From assembly GCF_004331465.1 (NCBI RefSeq), contig NZ_SJKB01000001.1, positions 1,344,610 to 1,408,609 of the forward strand: a stretch of 64,000 nucleotides of DNA, in the 5' to 3' direction. Shown here in pieces: positions 8,428 through 15,719 of the stretch. The notes below the pieces were generated by a model, which saw nothing but the letters and a program-made list of their open reading frames with translations, ran no database searches and was not told where the DNA came from. Position numbers and translations under genes: made by a program. This DNA is from Kribbella pittospori. Its GTDB lineage: Bacteria; Actinomycetota; Actinomycetes; Propionibacteriales; Kribbellaceae. Positions within the stretch are counted from its first letter, which is position 1, and every line of letters begins with the position of its first letter.

Positions 8428-9192
8428 TCAGATGGTGCGGAGGGCTCCGCCGTCGATGGGGATGATGGCGCCGGTGATGTAGGAGGCGGCGGGGGAGAGG
8501 ATGAAGGCGGCGGCCCGGCCGAACTCGTCGGGGTCGCCGTAGCGGCGCAGCGGGATGGTCTTCTCGGAGGCGCGACGGGCGGCCTCGGGGTCACCGCCCT
8601 TGGCGTCGAGCTCCTTCAGGCGGTCGGTGGCGATCCGGCCCGGCATCAGGCCGTTGACCCGGATCCCGTTCGGGCCGAGCTCGTCCGCGAGCGTCTTCGC
8701 GACCATCGCCAACCCCGGGCGCAGCCCGTTGGAGATCGCCAGCCCGCTGATCGGCGACTTCACCGACGACGACAGGACGAACGCGATCGACGTACCCTCG
8801 GAGCCGGCCCGGGCGACCGACCGCGCGATCCGCAGCCCGCCGAGGAAGACGCTGTCGAACGCGTTCCGCCAGTCCTCCTCGTCGGTGTCGAGCGCCGTCC
8901 CCGGCCGCGGACCACCGACGCTGATCAGAGCGCCGTGCAGCGCGCCCCACTTGGCGATCGCCGTCGCGGCCAGCCGCTCGGCACTCTCGGGGTCGGCGTT
9001 GTCGACCGGGATGCCGACCACGTTCCCCCCGAGCTCGGCCGCGGCCCGCGAGATCGACTCCTCGTTGCGGCTGGAGATCACCAGCCGGGCACCTTCAGCC
9101 GCGAGGGCTTTGGCGGTGGCGAAGCCGAGTCCGCCGCTGGCTCCGGTGACGATGTACGTGCGGTCGCGAAGTCCGAGGTCCACGACCACCAT
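8428..9192 (-). CDS. SDR-family oxidoreductase with altered catalytic motif
   Basis: 254 aa Rossmann-fold short-chain dehydrogenase: cofactor motif TGASGGLGFATAKAL at residues about 17-31 and C-terminal SYITGAIIPIDGG, as in FabG-type enzymes. The catalytic Ser region is present (VLSSSVKSP), but the YxxxK that should follow reads SNGLRP, so Tyr and Lys are both replaced. A subfamily of FabG-like SDRs has this substitution; whether it is catalytic is unclear. Monocistronic, ATG start, convergent with the polymerase gene. Confidence 0.85.
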   Translation of the reverse strand: MVVVDLGLRDRTYIVTGASGGLGFATAKALAAEGARLVISSRNEESISRAAAELGGNVVGIPVDNADPESAERLAATAIAKWGALHGALISVGGPRPGTALDTDEEDWRNAFDSVFLGGLRIARSVARAGSEGTSIAFVLSSSVKSPISGLAISNGLRPGLAMVAKTLADELGPNGIRVNGLMPGRIATDRLKELDAKGGDPEAARRASEKTIPLRRYGDPDEFGRAAAFILSPAASYITGAIIPIDGGALRTI

Positions 9193-9259
9193 CCTGCCTC
9201 ACCACACCCCATCGCGCACCTTGACGGTTCGTGGCCGATGGCAAGAACCAGTAGCCGTC

Positions 9260-11131
9260 CTAGTACGCCGACCTGCGCAGCGGCGACTCGGCCGTGGTCA
9301 GGTGCCAGGAGGTGTTCACCAGACCGAGATGCGAGAACGCCTGCGGGAAGTTCCCGAGCATCCGCCCCGCCACCGGGTCGTACTCCTCCGCCAGCAGCCC
9401 CACGTCGTTGCGCAGGGCAACAAGCTTCTCGTGCAGGGAGCGTGCCTCGCCGACCCGGCCGATCATCGCCAGCGAATCGGCCAGCCAGAACGAGCAGATC
9501 AGGAACGCGCCCTCGTCGCCGCCCAACCCGTCGTCGGTGTGCTCGGTCAGATACCGGCGGACGAAACCGTCCGACGCCAACTCCCGGCGCACGGTCTCGA
9601 CCGTGCCCACCACCCGCGGGTCCTCCGGCGGCAGGAACCCGACCTGCGGGATCAGCAGTACGGCGGCATCCAGCGCCTTGCTGCCGTACGCCTGGGTGAA
9701 GGTGTTCCGGTCGGAGTCGTACGCCTTCTCGCACACCTCCCGGTGGATCTCGTGCGCGATCGCCCGCCACTGCTTGGCCGGCCCGCCCATCCCGTACCGT
9801 TCGACCGCCCGCGCCGCGCGGTCGAACGCGACCCACGCCATCACCTTGGAGTAGGTGAAGTGCTGCCGGCCGCCGCGGACCTCCCAGATCCCTTCGTCCG
9901 GCTCGCTCCACACCTCGGTCAGGTGGCGCATCAGGCCGCGCTGCATCGACCAGGCGTCGTCGCTCGCCCCGACCTGCGACTCCCGGGCCAGCGCGAGCAC
10001 GTCCATCACCTCGCCGAACACGTCGATCTGCAGTTGTTCGGCGGCGGCGTTCCCGATCCGCACCGGCGCCGAGGACGCAAACCCGGGCAGCCAGTCCGCC
10101 TCGAACTCCGTCAACCGCCGTTCTCCGGTCACGCCGTACATGATCTGCAGGTCGGCGGGCGAGCCGGCGATGGCGCGCAGCAGCCAGTCCCGCCAGGCGT
10201 GCGCCTCCTCGGTGTACCCGGTCCGCAGCATCGCCGACAGCGTCATCGTTGCGTCCCGCAACCAGCAGAACCGGTAGTCCCAGTTGCGCGACCCACCGAG
10301 CGCCTCGGGGAGTGAGGTCGTCGGGGCCGCGACGATGCCGCCGGACGGCGCGTAGGTGAGCGCCTTCAGCGTGAGCAGGGATCGGGTGACCTCCTCGCTC
10401 GTCCCGTTGGCGCCGGTGCTGCGCCCGATCCACTCCGTCCAGAACGACTCCGTCGGCTCCAGCGAGTCGAGCGCATCGATCGGATTCGGTACGTCCTCAT
10501 GCGACGGATGCCAGGTGAGCACGAACCAAGCCTGATCGCCGGCCGACACCTCGAATTCGGCGTACGTCGCGAAGTCGCGGCCGTACTGATGAACGTCGGA
10601 CCGCAGCGACACCGCGTCCGGACCGGCGATCGCCACCACCTGACCGTCGACACTCCGCACCCACGGGACCACATGCCCGTAGTCGAAGCGCAGCCGCACC
10701 TCGGACCGCATCGCGACCCGGCCGCTGATGCCTTGCACGATCCGTACGACGTCCGGCGCGGCGTCCCGCGGCGGCATGAAGTCGATCACCCGAACCGAAC
10801 CGCTGTCGGTGGACCACTCGGTCTCCAGCACGAGCGTGTCGCCGCGGTAGTGGCGGCTGCTGGTCGCGTCGGCGTCCTGCGGGCAGAGGCGCCAGTGACC
10901 GTTGTCGTCGGTTCCGATCAGGGCGGCGAAGCAGGCGGGGGAGTCGAACCGGGGGACACACAGCCAGTCGATCGAGCCTTGCCGGGACACCAGCGCGGCG
11001 GTCTGGAGGTCTCCGATCAGTGCGTAGTCCTCAATCCGGCGCTCCGGCGCGAGCTTCTTCGGGTTGGTCTTCTTCGGCTGTGGCCGCTGCGGGCCCGTCG
11101 TCGGCTGAGGAGTCGCTGGAGGAGGTGTCAC
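9260..11131 (-). CDS. Glycoside hydrolase family 15 protein (glucoamylase/trehalase-like)
   Basis: 623 aa, GTG start. After a Pro/Lys-rich N-terminal tail of ~30 residues comes the conserved IEDYALIGDLQTAALVSRQG opening, a beta-rich N-domain, and an (alpha/alpha)6 barrel with NWDYRFCWLRDA near residue 283 and GIWEVRGG near 410, typical of actinobacterial GH15 enzymes of the mycobacterial trehalase type. No signal peptide, so cytosolic; trehalose or maltooligosaccharide are plausible substrates. The first ~33 codons overlap the SURF1 3' end by 101 bp in another frame. Confidence 0.9.
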   Translation of the reverse strand: MTPPPATPQPTTGPQRPQPKKTNPKKLAPERRIEDYALIGDLQTAALVSRQGSIDWLCVPRFDSPACFAALIGTDDNGHWRLCPQDADATSSRHYRGDTLVLETEWSTDSGSVRVIDFMPPRDAAPDVVRIVQGISGRVAMRSEVRLRFDYGHVVPWVRSVDGQVVAIAGPDAVSLRSDVHQYGRDFATYAEFEVSAGDQAWFVLTWHPSHEDVPNPIDALDSLEPTESFWTEWIGRSTGANGTSEEVTRSLLTLKALTYAPSGGIVAAPTTSLPEALGGSRNWDYRFCWLRDATMTLSAMLRTGYTEEAHAWRDWLLRAIAGSPADLQIMYGVTGERRLTEFEADWLPGFASSAPVRIGNAAAEQLQIDVFGEVMDVLALARESQVGASDDAWSMQRGLMRHLTEVWSEPDEGIWEVRGGRQHFTYSKVMAWVAFDRAARAVERYGMGGPAKQWRAIAHEIHREVCEKAYDSDRNTFTQAYGSKALDAAVLLIPQVGFLPPEDPRVVGTVETVRRELASDGFVRRYLTEHTDDGLGGDEGAFLICSFWLADSLAMIGRVGEARSLHEKLVALRNDVGLLAEEYDPVAGRMLGNFPQAFSHLGLVNTSWHLTTAESPLRRSAY

Positions 11132-11849
11132 CGCGTGAGTCCTGTCGGGAGAAGTAGACCAGTCCGCCGATCGCGAGCAGGGCGAAGAAGAACCACTGCA
11201 GCGCGTAGAAGAAGTGTGGCCCGTCGTCGATCTCCGGACCGGGGAACGCGCCGAAGTCCGGGTCGTTGGCCGGATCCTGCTTGTCCACGGTGAGGTAGCC
11301 GTCGTACAGGTTCAGGCCGAGGGCCTTGGCGAAGTCCGGCCCGTTGATCAGGCGCGCCGTACCGTTGTCCGGCGTACCGCCGTTGGTGCTGCCGCCGCGC
11401 TCGCTGCGGCGCAGGCGACCGGTGATGCTCACCTCGCCGCTGGGTACGGCGGGGATGTGGCCGGGCGCGAGTTCGGCGCCCTGACGGGCCAGGAAACCGC
11501 GGTCCACCAGCACCGCCTTGCCGTTCGAGAGGACCAGCGGCGTGACGATCTCGAAGCCTGGACGATCGTCCACATTGCGGTAGCGCATGACGATCTGCTT
11601 CGACGCGTCGTACCGGCCGGTGACGACCGCCGTACGCCAGGCGTGCTGGTCGCCGACCAGGCCCTGCGCGCCGACGATCTGGTCGATCGGCGCCGGCGGA
11701 GCGGCCAGATTGGCCCGCGTCACGTCGTTGCGGGCCTTCCGGTCGTCCAGGCGATGCAACTGCCAGCGACCGAGCTCGACGCACACGCCGGCGAGCACCA
11801 GGACCGCCAGCGCGGCGGCGATCCAGCGGACATTCAGGAGACGACCCAC
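11031..11849 (-). CDS. SURF1-family cytochrome oxidase assembly protein
   Basis: 272 aa, GTG start. Two transmembrane helices bracket the extracytoplasmic domain, as in all SURF1 proteins: residues ~10-27 (IAAALAVLVLAGVCVELG, followed by RWQLHRLDDR) and ~215-235 (FFYALQWFFFALLAIGGLVY). VLVDRGFL is the conserved central strand. A low-complexity acidic tail (SSSDSSADD onward) covers the overlap with the GH15 start. Expected role is assembly of the aa3-type terminal oxidase. Confidence 0.9.
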   Translation of the reverse strand: MGRLLNVRWIAAALAVLVLAGVCVELGRWQLHRLDDRKARNDVTRANLAAPPAPIDQIVGAQGLVGDQHAWRTAVVTGRYDASKQIVMRYRNVDDRPGFEIVTPLVLSNGKAVLVDRGFLARQGAELAPGHIPAVPSGEVSITGRLRRSERGGSTNGGTPDNGTARLINGPDFAKALGLNLYDGYLTVDKQDPANDPDFGAFPGPEIDDGPHFFYALQWFFFALLAIGGLVYFSRQDSRGDTSSSDSSADDGPAAATAEEDQPEEARAGAPD

Positions 11850-11906
11850 ATCTCGAACTTAAGCCATCACCTGAAACTGTCTGTCCCCGGCACGTAGGCT
11901 GGAGGG

Positions 11907-12926
11907 ATGACGGCAACGGAGGAAGTGATGCAACTCGGTCTGGCGGACCGGTTCGGCCGCGTCGCCACTGACCTGCGTGTCTCACTCACGGACCGCTGCA
12001 ATCTGCGTTGCTCGTACTGCATGCCCGAGGAAGGCCTCGACTGGCTGGCCAAGCCCGAGCTGCTGACCGACGACGAGGTGGTCCGGCTGGTGTCGGTCGC
12101 CGTGAAACACCTTGGTGTGCAGGAGATTCGCTTCACCGGCGGCGAGCCGCTGCTGCGGCGCGGCCTGGTCGGCATCGTCGCCCGTACGACGGAGCTGGCG
12201 CCCCGGCCCGAGGTGTCGCTGACCACCAACGGGATCGGCCTCGCGCGGCAAGCGCAGGCACTCAAGGATGCCGGCCTGGACCGGGTGAATGTGAGCCTCG
12301 ACACGATCGACCAGGACACCTTCATCGAGCTGGCTCGGCGGGATCGGCTGAAGGACGTACTGGCCGGACTCGATGCTGCGCAGGCGGCCGGACTGACGCC
12401 GGTGAAGGTCAACGCCGTCCTCATGCGCGGCGTGAACGACCAGCAAGCGCCGCAGTTGCTGGAGTACTGCCTCGAACGTGGTTACGAACTGCGGTTCATC
12501 GAGCAGATGCCGCTCGACGCCCAGCACGGTTGGAACCGGGCCACGATGGTGACCGCGGACGAGATCCTCGAGCAGTTGTCGGATCGGTTCGACCTGGAGC
12601 CGACGGACGCGGCGACCCGCGGGAGTGCGCCGGCGGAATCGTTTACAGTTCGGGGCGGACCACAGACGGTCGGGATCATTGCGTCGGTCACCAGGCCGTT
12701 CTGCGGAGACTGTGACCGGGTCCGGCTGACGGCCGACGGTCAGGTCCGCGACTGCCTGTTCGCGCGGACCGAGTCGGACCTGCGATCGGCGCTGCGCGGC
12801 GGTGCGGACGACGAGGAACTCGCGGACCGCTGGCGGCGCGCGATGCGGAACAAACTGCCCGGCCACGGCATCAACGACCCGAGCTTCCTGCAGCCCACCC
12901 GCCCGATGTCGGCGATCGGCGGCTGA
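11907..12926 (+). CDS. moaA: GTP 3',8-cyclase MoaA (molybdenum cofactor biosynthesis)
   Basis: 339 aa radical-SAM enzyme that makes the first committed MoCo precursor from GTP. The N-terminal cluster motif is CNLRCSYC, the SAM-binding FTGGEPLL follows, the C-terminal second cluster is FCGDCDRVRL with a later Cys in RDCLFA, and the protein ends in the conserved GG. Two start codons are plausible: ATG 11907 and ATG 11928, each preceded by GGAGG. It is divergent from SURF1. A MoCo-dependent oxidoreductase is encoded at 50.8-51.4 kb. Confidence 0.96.
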   Translation: MTATEEVMQLGLADRFGRVATDLRVSLTDRCNLRCSYCMPEEGLDWLAKPELLTDDEVVRLVSVAVKHLGVQEIRFTGGEPLLRRGLVGIVARTTELAPRPEVSLTTNGIGLARQAQALKDAGLDRVNVSLDTIDQDTFIELARRDRLKDVLAGLDAAQAAGLTPVKVNAVLMRGVNDQQAPQLLEYCLERGYELRFIEQMPLDAQHGWNRATMVTADEILEQLSDRFDLEPTDAATRGSAPAESFTVRGGPQTVGIIASVTRPFCGDCDRVRLTADGQVRDCLFARTESDLRSALRGGADDEELADRWRRAMRNKLPGHGINDPSFLQPTRPMSAIGG

Positions 12927-12978
12927 CCGTCATACCGGCCCAATCCGGAAATGCAGTTTTTCGGTGCGGGCCTAACAC

Positions 12979-13191
12979 TTAGGAGAAAGGCTCGACCTCT
13001 CGCAGGAATGACCTGCGGGCCAGGAAGTCCGACAGGCTCTCCTTGTGTTCGTCGCACGCGAGCCAGGTCTTGCGCCGCTCCGGCGTGTGGATCTTCGGGT
13101 TGTTCCACAGCAGCGCCCACGTGGCCGGCTGCCCACATCCCTTGGCGGAGCAGACGGACGGGAGTGCTTCTTCGGTCATCGTGAGAGCCAT
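12979..13191 (-). CDS. Small conserved actinobacterial protein with Cys pairs
   Basis: 70 aa if started at ATG 13191 (ATG 13179 gives 66 aa). It contains VCSAKGCGQPATWAL, then WLACDEHKESL, so two to three Cys plus a His could form a small metal site. Similar short proteins occur beside moaA/DUF3099 in other actinomycetes and are often mis-named acetone carboxylase. No function is known. Confidence 0.7.
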   Translation of the reverse strand: MALTMTEEALPSVCSAKGCGQPATWALLWNNPKIHTPERRKTWLACDEHKESLSDFLARRSFLREVEPFS

Positions 13192-13380
13192 TCCGGTGGT
13201 CGCAGGCAATTGTTCCTGACCACTCAATAATCAAAAGTGTGGGGAAAATGAAGCGACGTCGGACAGCCACGGGGGGAGCCGTCCGACGCCGCATCAAGTC
13301 CCTGAATTCCACTCATGAACTTCAGAGCACGCGGGAGATTCTGACACGGATCCTGTCCGAGTTTCCAGTCCCGGCACAGA
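13192..13380. other. Intergenic region with one inverted repeat
   Basis: An 8-bp inverted repeat (CGTCGGAC 13257-13264 / GTCCGACG 13281-13288, 16-nt loop) is the only structure seen. It sits between two minus-strand genes and may terminate the DUF3099 message. Confidence 0.4.
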
Positions 13381-13740
13381 TCACTTTTCGGTGTCGATCG
13401 GACGGTCGGTATCCGGGTCCGGATCCGGCTGCGTGACGACGCCGGGATGCGAGCCGATCGCGGGCCGCTCCGGGGCGATGAAGTGCTCGGCACCGGACAC
13501 CGTCGAGGAGCGCTGCGCGTTCGCCAGCACCACCGCGATGTAGGGCAGGAACACCGCCGCCACGATGAACATCCAGCGCCACGGCGACGGGGTGAGCACG
13601 GCCAGCACGAAGCAGACGATGCGAATCGACATCATCCAGGCGTACCGAGCGATCCGGCTGTCCAGATCCTCGGATCGGCCCGGCTGTGCATTCGTCACCG
13701 AGATGACGGTTTCGCCGGTCCGTTCACGACGTCTCGACAT
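13381..13740 (-). CDS. DUF3099-domain membrane protein
   Basis: 119 aa. Two adjacent hydrophobic helices (about residues 34-52 and 54-73) follow a short basic N-terminus; [21 protein letters not shown] is the DUF3099 core seen throughout Actinobacteria. The C-terminal ~40 residues are acidic and Pro-rich. A strong ribosome site (GAGGAGG) lies just before the ATG. The role is unknown; it is regularly found near moaA and the FAS-II reductases, as here. Confidence 0.85.
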   Translation of the reverse strand: MSRRRERTGETVISVTNAQPGRSEDLDSRIARYAWMMSIRIVCFVLAVLTPSPWRWMFIVAAVFLPYIAVVLANAQRSSTVSGAEHFIAPERPAIGSHPGVVTQPDPDPDTDRPIDTEK

Positions 13741-13813
13741 CTATCCTCCTCACCAACACCAACGGTACGCCGCGCCGGCCGCCCGGGCGCAGGCAGGATG
13801 GAAGGAACGTTCG

Positions 13814-14026
13814 ATGACCGATCGCACCTACCGCGTGACCGAGATCGTGGGCACGTCCAAAGAGGGCCTGAATCAGGCCATCACCAACGCCGTCAGCCGG
13901 GCCGGCGAGACCCTTCGGCACCTGGACTGGTTCGAGGTGACGGAGATCCGCGGCCACATCATCGACAACGAGATCGACCACTACCAGGTCGGCCTCAAGG
14001 TCGGCTTCCGCCTCGAAGACTCCTGA
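13814..14026 (+). CDS. Dodecin (flavin-binding dodecamer)
   Basis: 70 aa, the usual dodecin length. VTEIVGTSKEGLNQAITNAV and HLDWFEVTEIRGHI include the conserved Trp that stacks on the flavin isoalloxazine ring. Dodecins store or buffer FMN/riboflavin in the cytosol. ATG is preceded by GGAAGG. The gene is divergent from DUF3099 with a 73-bp shared upstream region. Confidence 0.93.
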   Translation: MTDRTYRVTEIVGTSKEGLNQAITNAVSRAGETLRHLDWFEVTEIRGHIIDNEIDHYQVGLKVGFRLEDS

Positions 14027-14216
14027 CCCCCACCCACCCCGCCTCCCAACCACACGAGGGGATATCCGCTCGGGTGACGGGTTCTCCCTTGGTCTACGGA
14101 CGGAGAACCCCTCGTTCGAGGGGATAACCCCTCGGGCGAGGGTGGTGGTGGGCCGCGATAGCGTTCGTGCGACTGGTGACGGGTTTCGTGCGACTGGTGA
14201 CGAGTGAGGAGGGCTT
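14027..14216. promoter_or_regulatory. fabG upstream region with iterated palindromes and tandem repeat
   Basis: Segments CCCCTCG (14108), CGAGGGG (14117), CCCCTCG (14128) and CGAGGG (14137) alternate so that mutually exclusive hairpins can form; CGAGGGGATA also occurs near 14055. Immediately downstream a 20-bp direct repeat (14164-14183 and 14185-14204, TTCGTGCGACTGGTGACGRG, one mismatch) ends just before the fabG ribosome site. This looks like a regulatory leader or operator array for the fabG-inhA operon. Confidence 0.5.
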
Positions 14217-14921
14217 GTGAGCAGGTCTGTGTTGGTGACCGGTGGCAGCCGGGGGATCGGGCTGGCGATCGCTACCGCGTTCCGGGAGGCCGGCGACCAG
14301 GTCGCCGTCACGTACAACACCAGCGCGCCGCCGGAGGGCTTCCTCGGCGTCAAGTGCGACATCACTGACCAGGAGCAGGTGGACGCGGCGTTCGACGCGA
14401 TCCAGGAGGCGCACGGTCCGGTCGAGGTGCTGGTGGCCAACGCCGGCGTCACCCGCGACACGTTGCTGCTGCGGATGTCCGACGACGACTGGGACACCGT
14501 CATCCAGACCAACCTCACCGGCGCGTTCCGGGTCGCCCGCCGCGCGGCCAAGGGCATGCTGCGGCTGCGCAAGGGCCGGATCGTGTTCATCTCCTCGGTC
14601 GTCGGCATGCTCGGCTCGCCCGGCCAGGTGAACTACGCCGCCAGCAAGTCCGGCCTGATCGGCATGTCCCGCTCGATCGCCCGCGAGCTCGGCAGCCGCG
14701 GCATCACCGCGAACGTCGTCGCTCCCGGCTTCGTCGAGACCGACATGACCGCGGTCCTGCCGGAGGAGACCCAGAAGCAGTACCTGAGCCAGATCCCGCT
14801 CGGCCGCTTCGGCCTGACCGAGGAGATCGCGAACGCGGTCCGCTGGCTCGCCTCGCCCGAGGCCGGCTACATCACCGGTGCGGTGATCCCGGTCGACGGC
14901 GGCATCGGCATGGGCAACTAA
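14217..14921 (+). CDS. fabG: 3-oxoacyl-ACP reductase FabG
   Basis: 234 aa, GTG start behind GAGGAGGG. Classical SDR: NADPH motif TGGSRGIGLAIA, NAG motif VANAGVTRD, catalytic Ser in ISSVVGML, YAASKSG carrying the Tyr and Lys, and C-terminal GYITGAVIPVDGG. It reduces beta-ketoacyl-ACP in FAS-II. It is followed 21 bp later by the InhA-type reductase, the same order as mycobacterial mabA-inhA. Confidence 0.95.
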   Translation: MSRSVLVTGGSRGIGLAIATAFREAGDQVAVTYNTSAPPEGFLGVKCDITDQEQVDAAFDAIQEAHGPVEVLVANAGVTRDTLLLRMSDDDWDTVIQTNLTGAFRVARRAAKGMLRLRKGRIVFISSVVGMLGSPGQVNYAASKSGLIGMSRSIARELGSRGITANVVAPGFVETDMTAVLPEETQKQYLSQIPLGRFGLTEEIANAVRWLASPEAGYITGAVIPVDGGIGMGN

Positions 14922-14942
14922 CGTTCATTTTCGAGAAAGGGC

Positions 14943-15719
14943 ATGCCGGTGGGCATCCTCGACGGCAAACGCATCCTGGTCGCGGGCGTCACGCTCGACT
15001 CGTCGATCGGTTTCGCGACCGCGAAGGTGGCGCAGGAGCAAGGCGCCACCGTGCTGATCTCCAACTTCGGCCGGGCGCTCAGCATCACCAAACGGATCGC
15101 GAAACGCCTGCCGCAGGAGCCGCCGGTCCTCGAGCTGGACGTGACGAACGCCGAGCATTTAGCCGCACTGCCGGACGCCGTACGCGAGCATGTCGACGGT
15201 CTGGACGGCGTGGTGCACTCCATCGCCTACGGCAACCCGGAGACGATTCTCGGCGGGAAGTTCCTGGACGGTCCGTGGGATGACGTGTCTCAGGCGGTGC
15301 ACGTCTCGGCGTACTCGCTGAAGGCGCTCGCCGTCACGTGCGCGCCGCTGATGAGCCGTGGCGGCAGCGTGGTTGGGATGACTTTTGACGCGACCGTCGC
15401 CTGGCCCGGGTACGACTGGATGGGTGTGGCCAAGGCCGCCCTGGAGTCGACGAGCCGGTACCTGGCCCGCGACCTCGGTGCTCAGGGAATTCGCTGCAAT
15501 CTGGTCTCGGCCGGTCCGCTGAAGACGCTGGCCGCGAAGGCGATCCCGGGCTTCGAGAAGTTCGAGGGGCCGTGGCTGGACCGCGCGCCGCTGGGCTGGG
15601 ACCCGACCGATCTGGAGCCGACCGGGCGGACCATCGTCGCCCTGCTGAGTGACTTCTTCCCCTCGACCACCGGCGAGATCATCCACGTCGACGGCGGCTA
15701 CCACGCGATGGGAGCGTAG
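14943..15719 (+). CDS. fabI: Enoyl-ACP reductase, InhA/FabI type
   Basis: 258 aa. The FabI-type loose nucleotide motif (AGVTLDSSIGFATAKVAQ), GVVHSIAY, and the active-site YDWMGVAK (Tyr-x6-Lys) identify an NADH-dependent enoyl-ACP reductase, closer to mycobacterial InhA than to enteric FabI in the helix after the active site (ALESTSRYLARDLG). It performs the last step of FAS-II elongation. The stop TAG shares one base with the GTG start of the next gene. Confidence 0.95.
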   Translation: MPVGILDGKRILVAGVTLDSSIGFATAKVAQEQGATVLISNFGRALSITKRIAKRLPQEPPVLELDVTNAEHLAALPDAVREHVDGLDGVVHSIAYGNPETILGGKFLDGPWDDVSQAVHVSAYSLKALAVTCAPLMSRGGSVVGMTFDATVAWPGYDWMGVAKAALESTSRYLARDLGAQGIRCNLVSAGPLKTLAAKAIPGFEKFEGPWLDRAPLGWDPTDLEPTGRTIVALLSDFFPSTTGEIIHVDGGYHAMGA

